Origin: Polaromonas sp. P2-4
GTDB lineage: Bacteria; Pseudomonadota; Gammaproteobacteria; Burkholderiales; Burkholderiaceae_C
Direction: 5' to 3'
DNA length: 64,000 nucleotides
Assembly (NCBI GenBank): GCA_024703855.1
Contig: CP087965.1
Span: 318,001-382,000 of the forward strand
Shown here in pieces: positions 9,756 to 18,251 of the stretch. A model generated the notes under the pieces. The model was not told the origin of the DNA. It saw only the letters and a program-made list of their open reading frames with translations, and did no database searches. Numbering within the stretch: the stretch's first letter is position 1; the number at the start of each line of letters is the position of its first letter. The translations under genes were made by a program, and so were the position numbers.

Positions 9756-10302
9756 AAACATCGAGCACCAACGCGGCGGAATCGGCGAGCCGGGGGTGAC
9801 ATCGACACAATGATTACGCGTGGCAAAAGTCTGTAATCCACCGGGAACGAAAGTTGGTGGCAGCTCTTCGAATTTCCGCTTTAGGCCCGGTGCAGGCAGC
9901 CGCGACAGACAACTGACCGGCAACCCCGCTCATGCAATTGGGCTGCCAGAAAGCGGGCACTGGCCACAGGCAGCTCCCGCCTGCAATCCTGTCCATCAAG
10001 GAATTGGCGGTGGTCAGCTGCAAAAGACTGTAAGCCAACACTCAATTTAGAAGCATGACCAACTGCGACCCCGGTGCGGACTTTGAAAGATGTAATGCAT
10101 GTCCGGTTGTGCAGTGGTAGCCGACCATGCAATACGAACAACGCTGGTACGTGGCACAGCTCAAAAAGGCCGCGTAGTCGGTGGGCCAAGAGCTAATACC
10201 CGACAGGGCAAAGTCAAAAAGCTTTCAGCGGGTGGGGTACCCAAGTCTGACTATGATCGCTCAAACTGCCATCTCAGCCCGAGACAAAGGATGGCAATAC
10301 CC
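9756..10302. other. Intergenic stretch without a recognisable gene
   Basis: About 550 bases between lysR and the next conserved gene. Open frames on both strands are short and give unfamiliar translations. I see no terminator hairpin with a T run, no RNA gene and no insertion-sequence end. It may hold decayed sequence. Confidence 0.5.
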
Positions 10303-10710
10303 ATGACTGCTACTCTGCCCCCCTTCCCCATACGCACCGAATGCCCGCCCGGCGCCTGCAACTGCGGGCGCGATGCGCTGCTGGAGAACCCTGGTGGCGA
10401 CCTGCGCGTGTTACGCCTGACCCGCGAGGATGAGAAGCGCCTGTTGCACCGGCTGGAAAACTTAAGCAGCCTCAGCGATTTGCGGCATATGGAAGAGCGG
10501 ATGGAACAGCAGGTCGGCATCCGGCTAAGCATCAGCACCAGCCCCAACGTAGTCCGCAGCCTCCGCGGAATCACGATCCTGGTGCATGAGCAGCCCGGCC
10601 TGTGCCGAAAGACGCGCCAGGCCATCCCGGCAGCAATCAAGCGCAGTTTGGAGCTGCGGCCTGAAATTGCTTACGAGATTTTGAACGTCGGGGGCCTGTT
10701 CGGGGACTAG
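10303..10710 (+). CDS. Conserved protein of unknown function
   Basis: About 135 residues starting at ATG 10303; an in-frame ATG at 10291 is also possible, and the frame is open further upstream. The N-terminus carries ECPPGACNCGRDALL with two close cysteines, then LRLTREDEKRLLHRLE and the C-terminal PGLCRKTRQAIPAAIKRSLE. The even codon use, the compact charged helices and the Cys pairs suggest a real cytosolic protein; I recall similar proteins in Burkholderiales but no function. It stands alone, converging with the kinase gene. Confidence 0.65.
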   Translation: MTATLPPFPIRTECPPGACNCGRDALLENPGGDLRVLRLTREDEKRLLHRLENLSSLSDLRHMEERMEQQVGIRLSISTSPNVVRSLRGITILVHEQPGLCRKTRQAIPAAIKRSLELRPEIAYEILNVGGLFGD

Positions 10711-10868
10711 TGACCCTCGCCCGATCAACCAGTAGTCTCAGGGGCGTTCTGTCGGTCGGATGCAACGCGGATTCACCTGCTCAACAGTGCGACGCAATAA
10801 CTTTTCGAGTGCCTCGGCCAGCTCAATCCAGCGCCATGCGCCCTGAAGGCCTGCAATCCCAGCGCGAA

Positions 10869-10925
10869 TAGCTATCAAATTAATAGCTGCCAGCGCCCGT
10901 TCCAATTGGGCTAGAGGCCAATTTA
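10869..10925 (+). repeat. Interspersed repeat, copy 2
   Basis: The clearest copy. GCTATCAAATTAATAGC forms a hairpin, and is followed by GCGCCCG and GGGCTAGAGGCC boxes. It ends immediately before the stop of the PP2C-kinase gene, just as copy 1 ends before the kinase remnant at 867. Confidence 0.7.
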
Positions 10926-10929
10926 GCCA

Positions 10930-12701
10930 CTATTTAGGCAAAAACAGCAGCCAGTACACCAGCAACAGGTTAAACAACAGGCTGATGCCCAACGCCAGCT
11001 TCCAGAGCGCCGTCGGGTCGCGCTGCATCAAGGGCGTGGCCGGTGGGGCCGTCAGGGGCCGCGAAGCGCCGCGCTCCAGCGCCAGCAGCAATTCTTCGGC
11101 GGTTTCAAAGCGCTGCCGCTTGTCGCGCGCCACCGCCTTGAGCACCACATGGTCCAGCCAGATCGGTACCTCGGGCCTGTGCCGGCTGGGCGCTACCGGG
11201 TCGCGCCAGTAACGGCCCGCCTGGTAAGGCAGCACCTCGCCATAGGGCAGCTTGCCGGTGAGCAGCTGGTAAAGCGTGACCCCGAGCGCAAACAAATCAC
11301 TTTGGGCATCGGGCAGCTCCACCGGTCCGTCATGGCCCAAGACCCCTGCCTTGCCGTTGAAGCCCCATTGCTCCGGGTTGATGTAGCTGGGCGTGCCGGC
11401 GTGCAGTGTGCGCTGGGACTCGGGTTCGCGGCCGGACAGGGCCACGCCCAGGTCCAGCAAGCGCAGCACACCGTCTTCGCCCTGGTGCAGGTTGGCGGGC
11501 TTGATGTCACGGTGAATCACGCTTTGCCGGTGCAGCAAGCCCAGCGCTTTGGCCACCTGCGTGGCGGCGCTCAGCACCTGCGGCAAGCTCAATTGGCGCT
11601 GCCGGTCCAGTTGCTGTTGCAAGGTTTCACCGGCATGCCAGTCGTACAGCAGATAGAACGCACTCGGCTCCTTGCCGTTGGGCAAACCGTCGTGGAGATT
11701 GACCAGGTAATCCGCCCGCGCGATGACTGCATGCGCTTGGCCAGCCAGGCTTCGTGCGCCAGCATGGCGCGCTCTTCGGGGTCGTGGGCGCGCGACGGGT
11801 GCAGGGTTTTCAGGGCGTAGAGCCGCTGCGTTTGGAGGTCACGCATTTGATGCAGCACATTGATGCCGTTGTCGGCCACCGTGGCGGTCACCGTCAGGCC
11901 ATCGAGCGTGTCGCCCAGTTTCAGGCGCGCCGGCACCGGCAGCGCGAGGGCTAGGCGGTTTTCATCCTGCAAGCTGGCCTCCAGCAAACCCAGCACACGC
12001 ACCACCAGCGCCGTGGCGTTGTCCTGCGTGCCGACCGCCAGGGCGGCGTCCACCAGGTGCTGGCTGATGCGCTGGGCGTCGGCAACGGCCTGGCCGTCTG
12101 GCGCCGCGGCCACCATGGCCTTGAATTTTTTCAGCGGCAACACCCCGTGAACGCCATCGCTCAGCAAGATAAACACATCGCCAACCTGCAGATCACCTTG
12201 CGAATAATCCACCACCAGCCGGTCTTCGGCGCCCACAGAACGCAGCAGCTGGTGCCGAAAATCGGGGTGGTCCACCACATGGTCATGGGTGAGCTGCGTC
12301 AGCTGGCCGTCCCGCAGCAGATAGGCCCGGGTGTCGCCCACATGCGCCAGCGCATACGACTGCCCGCGCAGCACCACCGCGGTCAAGGTGGTCAGGCCCA
12401 ATGCAGGATGCCGGCGCCGGTTCAGCCCCGCCAGCCAGGCGTTTTGCGCGCCAATAATGCGGTCCAGCGCCACCGTGGTGTCCCAGGTTTCGGGCGTGCC
12501 GTAGTAGTCACGCACCAAACTGGTGACTGTTGTTTGCGCGGCCTCTTTGCCCATGCCGCCAGTGCTCACGCCATCGGCAATCGCCACGATGGCGCCCATG
12601 TCCTCCTGCCCCGGTTCAGGCAGCATGGCCGCGCAAAAGTCCTCGTTGACGTCTTTGCGGCCCGCCAGCGAGGTAAAGCCAATGTCGATTTCAAAGGTCA
12701 T
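10930..12701 (-). CDS. Bifunctional PP2C-type phosphatase / Ser-Thr protein kinase with C-terminal membrane anchor
   Basis: About 590 residues, with one frame break near 11720 joining two halves. Start ATG 12701 (MTFEIDIGFTS). Residues 1-240 are a PP2C phosphatase: GRKDVNEDF and IVAIADGVSTGG hold metal-binding aspartates, then LAHVGDTRAYLLRDG and GTQDNATALVV. The kinase follows: KTLHPS with the ATP-binding lysine, the catalytic loop VIHRDIKPAN, DLG in place of DFG, and GTPSYINPEQW. A single transmembrane helix ends the protein (LLFNLLLVYWLLFLP). It lies beside the ANTAR regulator of nitrate assimilation in the same orientation, so it may tune that system; no substrate can be read from sequence. 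Confidence 0.88.
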
Positions 12702-12768
12702 GCACCAGGATAAGCAAGTTTCATGCTTGATTTTGGTGCGCCGCAGCAAATCACCCGGCAAACAGGTC

Positions 12769-14064
12769 CTAACCCACCAGCATTTGCATGCTGCGCTCTG
12801 TAATGCGCGGACAGCTGCTCAAATATATCGAGCAGATCTTCGCTGGCTTCTGCCAGCCACTCCAGGCCCTCCAGCCCTTGCGGGCCGGCCTTCTGGCGGG
12901 TATCGGCCACACCGGCCAGCATCTGCGCCCAGCAGATGGCGGCCGCGTCCAGCGCGCTGCGAATGTCTTTGCTGGTCAGGGGAATCTCGTTGAGATAACG
13001 CAGCGCCTCCTCAAACGCCGCCTTGGCCTCGGCCATGCCCGCTTCGTGCTGCGGCAACAAGGTCTTGTCGCCCACCACCGCCAGCAAGGCGTATTTGGCA
13101 AAGCGCTGGCACAGCATGCGCTGGCGACCCGCCAGGTTGAGCACATGCAGCGGCGGCGCGGCGCCCGCACTTTCCAGACTGCCGGTCATGCGCTCGGCTT
13201 CCTGCAACAGCAGCTCGGCCAGCTCGTTGATGGGCCCCATGTCCGCGGCCCGGGGCTCAGCCTGCAGCGCAAATTTCAGCCGGGTCCAGGTGTGCGTGAC
13301 TTGCCCCAACAGGTCGCCAAAAGTGGGTTGGGACAGGCTTTTGCCCAGGGCCGCCAGATTGGCATCAACGCGCAGCATGGACGCTTTCAGGCGCTCTTGC
13401 GCCTGCGCCGGCTGCACGCCCGCCAATTGCAGCAGCACCAGCTTGACCAGCCGCTGCGACAGCATGCGCAGTTGCCCGGAGCGGTTCACATCTTCAGCGA
13501 AACGTGCCGAATGGATGATGTGCCGCGACACCTGGCCCAGGCGCTGGTTGGTGTGCATCGAGGCGGTGCGCAGGATCTGGAAGGCATCGTCGTCGGACAC
13601 CTGGGCGCGCGCATCAGGATGCCTTTGGCACGGTCCACCATCTTGCGCTCCTCGAAGCGGCTGCTCACATCGAGCATTTCAGCGCGCAGGGCCTGCTCGC
13701 GATTGAAGCGGGCGCGCGCCAGATGGATCAGGGAGCGCAGGCGCTGCTGGGCATACCCGTTAATGACATAGGCATGAACACCCGCTTGCATGGCACGCAC
13801 GATTTTGTCGGCATCCCCATCGCTGGTGAAAACAATGACGGGGCGCGGCGAAGTCTCCGCAATCACTTCCAGGGCCCTGAACAGGTCTTCACCGGGCAGG
13901 GGGTCGTAACAAATCACCAGGTCAGGTGCATGGCGAAGCACTTCCTGCACCAGTTTGCTGCACTCATCGGTACGGCCAAGGACCTGGATACCGACCACTT
14001 CAAGGTCAGACACCAGGGGATGCGAGCCCATCGGGCCATTCAGATTTACCAGTGCGGAGGTCAT
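12769..14064 (-). CDS. ANTAR response regulator fused to PilJ/NIT-like sensor domain (NasT-like)
   Basis: About 430 residues with frame breaks near 13605 and 12815; the tail ends ERSMQMLVG at 12769. Residues 1-120 are a receiver domain (DLVICYDPLPGEDL near the phosphoacceptor position, PVIVFTSDGDADKIV). An ANTAR RNA-binding segment follows (RFEERKMVDRAKGILM). The rest holds two copies of the GQLRMLSQRL / GRQRMLCQRF motif, typical of type IV pili methyl-accepting (PilJ) N-terminal domains and similar to the P-box of nitrate sensors. There is no signal peptide, so sensing would be in the cytosol. It probably antiterminates nitrate-assimilation transcripts in response to nitrate or nitrite. It is divergent from nirB. 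Confidence 0.85.
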
Positions 14065-14313
14065 AAAAATCAGGAATTTGAGAGGAAAACAGGCTGCGCA
14101 GCACGCAAGTTACGCACCATGCCCCGGAACTGTAGGGGTACCAGGCACCCGTCCATCCAATGATATGGCACAACTTTTGCTTTGCCTACAACGGGCGTAA
14201 CGAAGCGCCCAACCTTAGCGAAAGCACTGCGGGTTCTGCGCATAACGACGTGCGTAATGGTGTGCCTCATACCGGATTTACTGCCGGATCCCTGTTGTAC
14301 AGGAGAGAGCATC

Positions 14314-14472
14314 ATGGTTTTTACCTCATTTTTTAACCAGCCAGGCCGCCAGCAAGCCCTCACCGAAGGACCTGCTGCACCACTGACTGCGTTCGCGCAC
14401 AGCCGCAACCGCCTGGCCTCTGGCCCGACTTACCGCGCCTCGCCGGTGTTACATAACGCCCGCTTGGCATGA
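14314..14472 (+). CDS. Candidate small protein in the nirB leader region
   Basis: A 52-codon frame starts at ATG 14314 with an AGGAGAG ribosome-binding site 4-10 bases upstream and ends just at the sigma-54-like promoter. The translation (MVFTSFFNQPGRQQAL...) has no family resemblance. The good ribosome-binding site is the only support; an inverted repeat CCTGT-TGT-ACAGG lies just before it. It may be chance. Confidence 0.3.
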   Translation: MVFTSFFNQPGRQQALTEGPAAPLTAFAHSRNRLASGPTYRASPVLHNARLA

Positions 14473-14480
14473 CGCTTGCA
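14464..14480 (+). promoter_or_regulatory. Sigma-54 (RpoN) -24/-12 promoter of nirB
   Basis: TTGGCATGACGCTTGCA has GG at 14466 and GC at 14478 with exactly ten bases between, the fixed spacing of sigma-54 promoters. It lies about 33 bases before the nirB ATG, leaving a leader of roughly 20 bases. Nitrogen-limitation control through NtrC would fit. Upstream I see only an NtrC-like half site (TGCACCA near 14376). Confidence 0.65.
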
Positions 14481-14512
14481 CTAACAAAACCGAATCAATC
14501 TGGAGTAGCCCC

Positions 14513-16960
14513 ATGAAAAAATCGAAACTGGTAATGGTCGGCAATGGCATGGCGGGGGTTCGTACCATCGAGGAATTGCTCAAGATCGCGCCCGATTTGT
14601 ATGACATCACCGTCTTCGGTGCCGAGCCGCATCCCAACTACAACCGCATTTTGCTCAGCCCGGTGCTGGCCGGCGAGCAGACGCTGGACGAGATCGTACT
14701 GAACAGCTGGGACTGGTACAAAGACAACCACATCACGCTGCACGCGGGCAAAAAGGTCGTTGAAGTCGACCGCGTCCACCGCATCGTGCGCGCCGTGGAT
14801 TCAGAAGGTGGCGTCACCGAAGAAAAATACGACCGCCTGCTGATGTGCACCGGCTCCAACCCCTTCATCCTGCCGGTGCCCGGCAAAGACCTCCAGGGCG
14901 TGATTGCCTACCACGACATTGCCGACACCAACGCGATGATCGAGGCGTCGGAGAAATACAAAAAAGCCGTGGTGATTGGCGGCGGCCTGCTGGGCCTGGA
15001 AGCGGCCAACGGCCTGATGCTGCGCGGCATGGAAGTGACCGTGGTGCATGTGATGCCCTGGTTGATGGAGCGCCAGCTGGACGATGTAGCGGGCAAGCTG
15101 CTGCAAAAGTCGCTGGAAGACCGTGGCCTGAAATTCATGATCGGCGCGCAAACCCAGGAGCTGACCGGCGGCGACGATGGCCGAGTGAAGTCGATCAAGT
15201 TCAAGGATGGCACCGAGCTTGAAACCGACCTGGTCGTGATGGCCGTGGGCATCCGCCCCAACACCGAGCTGGCCGAGAAAATGCGTCTGCACTGCAACCG
15301 CGGCATCGTGGTCACCGACACCCTGCAGACCGTGACCGACGCCCGCATTTACTCGGTCGGCGAGTGCGCCTGCGCACCGCGGCATTGCCTACGGCCTGGT
15401 CGCTCCGTTGTTTGAGCAGGCCAAGGTGGCGGCCAACCATCTGGCGCAGTTCGGCATTGGCCGCTACACCGGATCACTCACCTCAACCAAGCTCAAGGTC
15501 ACCGGCATCGACCTGTTTTCCGCCGGTGAATTCATGGGCGGCGAAGGCACCGAAGAAATCGTCATGAGCGATCCCTTTGGCGGCGTCTATAAAAAGCTGG
15601 TCATCAAAGGCGACAAACTGATTGGCGCCTGCCTGTACGGCGACACGGTAGACGGCAGCTATTACTTCAAGCTGCTGCTGCGCGACGGCCGCAGCGTTGG
15701 CGACATTCGCGACAAACTGATGTTCGGCGAGTCCAATATCGGTGACACCGGCCACGAAGGCCACAGCAAGGCCGCTTCCATGCCCGATGAAGCCGAGGTC
15801 TGCGGCTGCAACGGCGTCAACAAAGGCACGATCTGCAAGGCTATTAAGGAAAAGGCCTGTTCACACTTGAGGAAGTGAAGAAGCACACCAAGGCCAGTGC
15901 GAGCTGCGGCTCCTGCACCGGCCTGGTCGAACAGATCCTGATGTTCACCGCCGGCGGCGACTACTCGGCCACCCCCAAGACGAAAGCCATGTGCGGCTGC
16001 ACCGACCACGGCCACCAGGCGGTGCGCGACACGATCAAGTCGCTGCATCTGCTGACGATTGCCGACGTTTACAAGGCCATGGAATGGCGCACGCCCAATG
16101 GCTGCGCCAGCTGCCGCCCGGCCATCAACTACTACCTGATCTCGACCTGGCCCAAGGAAGCCAAGGACGACCCGCAAAGCCGCTACATCAACGAGCGCAG
16201 CCACGCCAACATCCAGAAGGACGGCACCTACTCGGTGATCCCGCGCATGTGGGGCGGCCACACCACGCCGAACGACCTGCGCCGCATCGCCGACGTGGCC
16301 GACAAGTACCAGATCCCCACCGTCAAGGTGACGGGCGGCCAGCGCATCGACCTGCTGGGCGTGAAGAAGGAAGACCTGCAGAGCGTCTGGCAGGACCTCG
16401 GCATGCCCAGCGGCCTGGCCTACGCCAAGGCGACGCGCACGGTGAAAACCTGCGTGGGCAGCGAATGGTGCCGCTTCGGCACGCAGGACAGCACGCAGAT
16501 GGGCAAGGACCTGGAGCACGCGCTTTGGGCCATGTATGCTCCGCACAAGGTCAAGCTGGCGGTCAGCGGCTGCCCGCGCAACTGCGCCGAATCGGGCATC
16601 AAGGACGTGGGCGTGATCGGTGTGGATTCCGGCTGGGAGATCTACGTGGGCGGCAACGGCGGCATCAAGACCGAGGTGGCGCACTTCCTCGTGAAGGTCA
16701 AGACCTCGGCCGAAGTGATGGAATACGCCGGCGCCTTCCTGCAGCTCTACCGCGAGGAAGGCTGGTACCTCGAGCGCACGGTGCACTATCTGCACCGCGT
16801 CGGTCTCGACTACGTCAAGAAGAAAATCCTGGACGACGCCGAGGGCCGCAAGATGCTGTGGGAGCGCCTGCAGTTCAGCCTGGACGGCGCGCCCGATCCC
16901 TGGCTCGAAACCGACAAGGCGGCCGTGGACACGCGGCAGTTCGAAGCGCTGCCAGCCTGA
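14513..16960 (+). CDS. nirB: Assimilatory nitrite reductase NAD(P)H, large subunit
   Basis: About 815 residues, with one-base breaks near 15370 (an extra T in GECA-AHRG) and 15857. The N-terminal flavoprotein part has the FAD fingerprint VMVGNGMAGVRT and a second nucleotide site VVIGGGLLGLEAANG. A BFD-like [2Fe-2S] region follows (CGCNGVNKGTIC, CGSCTGLV). The sirohaem and [4Fe-4S] binding cysteines appear as KTCVGSEWC and SGCPRNCAES. The enzyme reduces nitrite to ammonium with six electrons from NAD(P)H in the cytoplasm. NirD lies two genes downstream and cobA, needed for its sirohaem, ends the cluster. Confidence 0.95.
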
Positions 16961-17004
16961 AGCCCTGCCTTTCAAGACAACAGATCATTCAAGGGAACTT
17001 CAAA

Positions 17005-17787
17005 GTGAAAAGACGGATTTTTATGGCATCGGCAGCCCTCCTCGGCATGTCGGCCCATTCGCAAGTGGTCGACATGCACGATGCCATCAACAAGGCGGGA
17101 CGCCAGCGCATGCTGTCGCAGCGCATGAGCAAGGCTTACCTGGCCCTCATCCAGAAAGTGGAAACCGGCAGTGCCCAGCAGGTGCTGGACCGCTCGATGT
17201 CCACGTTCGACCGCCAGCTGGTCGAGTTGAAGGCCTATGCGCCCAGCCCGGAAATTCGCGATACCTACGCCAGGCTTGAAAGCGTCTGGAGCGAATTCAA
17301 GTCCGTACTGGTCGGCACGACACCCGGCAAGGAACACGCGTCCAACCTGATTCAGCTGGACGCGAAAATCCTGGCGCTGTCCAACCAGGGCACGCGGCAG
17401 TACGAACAGGCGGCCGGCAAGGCCACGCTCGGCAAGCTCGTCAACATCGCGGGCCGCCAGCGCATGCTGTCGCAGCGCATGGCCAAGTTCTACCTGGCCA
17501 ATTCGCTGCGTGTGGACCCTGCAGGGCAGCACCGCGGAAATCGGAAAGTCGCGTACCGAATTCCTGGCCGCGCTGGAAGTGCTGCGCAAAGCGCCCGAAG
17601 CCACCACCAGGATCAAGGAAGAGCTGGCGCTGGCCGACAGCCAATGGGTCTTTTCGACATGGGCCTGAGCCGGCTGGAAGGTGCGCACAGCTCGCCCAAG
17701 CTGATGTCGGACGTGTTCATCACCAGTGAAAACCTGCTGAGCGTGATGGACCGCATCACCGGCCTGTACAGCAGCATCAAAGCTTAA
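17005..17787 (+). CDS. Periplasmic protein with PilJ/NIT-like sensor domains
   Basis: About 260 residues with breaks near 17512 and 17650; GTG at 17005 or ATG at 17023 can start it. A signal peptide (MASAALLGMSAHSQ) comes first, then two NKAGRQRMLSQRM and NIAGRQRMLSQRM motifs about 120 residues apart, as in the type IV pili methyl-accepting N-terminal domain and related to the P-box that binds nitrate in NarX. No membrane helix or output domain follows. Placed between nirB and nirD, it may be a periplasmic nitrate or nitrite binding protein that signals to a partner, but no partner is visible. The same motif occurs twice in the ANTAR regulator. Confidence 0.8.
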   Translation: MKRRIFMASAALLGMSAHSQVVDMHDAINKAGRQRMLSQRMSKAYLALIQKVETGSAQQVLDRSMSTFDRQLVELKAYAPSPEIRDTYARLESVWSEFKSVLVGTTPGKEHASNLIQLDAKILALSNQGTRQYEQAAGKATLGKLVNIAGRQRMLSQRMAKFYLANSLRVDPAGQHRGNRKVAYRIPGRAGSAAQSARSHHQDQGRAGAGRQPMGLFDMGLSRLEGAHSSPKLMSDVFITSENLLSVMDRITGLYSSIKA

Positions 17788-17798
17788 GAGGTAATACC

Positions 17799-18219
17799 AT
17801 GAGTGAATGGAAAAAAATCTGCCTGGTCCAGGACATTCCGGTTCTGGGTTCACGCCGCGTTGCACGCCCCCAGGGCCTGGATGTCGCCGTGTTTCGCAAC
17901 GAGCAGGACGAAGTGTTCGCCCTGCTCGACCGTTGCCCTGCACAAGGGCGGTCCGCTGAGCCAGGGCATTGTGTTTGGCACCAGCGTCGCCTGCCCGCTG
18001 CACAACTGGACCATCGACCTGGAAGGTGGTTGCGCCAAGGCGCCGGACGAGGGTTGCACGCCGCGCTTTGCCGTGAAGGTGAACGACGGGGTGGTGCACC
18101 TTGATGCCCACGAACTCGCCACGCATGCGACCGATCTCCTGGCCCCGGTGGCCGGCCCAAAACCGCGCTCGGCAGCCACGGCGCGATTGACACAGGACAT
18201 CCGCAGCCGACGGTTGTGA
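17799..18219 (+). CDS. nirD: Nitrite reductase NAD(P)H, small subunit (Rieske-type)
   Basis: About 139 residues with one extra base near 17938, inside the first iron-sulfur motif. Bridging it gives the Rieske motifs CPHKGGPLSQG and CPLHNWTIDLEGG, in the normal spacing; many NirD proteins lack these residues but this one keeps them. It starts MSEWKKICLVQDIPVLGSR 11 bases after the PilJ-like gene, with a GAGGTAA ribosome-binding site. It forms the nitrite reductase complex with NirB. Confidence 0.9.
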
Positions 18220-18251
18220 GCTGAATGGCCTTGCTTGCAGACTTGACCGCC

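Noticed and set aside
15662-16975. A 437-codon minus-strand frame opposite nirB
   Set aside because: Ala-, Val- and His-rich translation typical of the antisense of a high-GC gene; nirB on the other strand has full family motifs.
15991-17787. A 598-codon plus-strand frame overlapping nirB and the PilJ-like gene
   Set aside because: Its first 330 codons are the shifted frame of nirB (Arg- and Pro-rich); only the part after 17005 is a gene.
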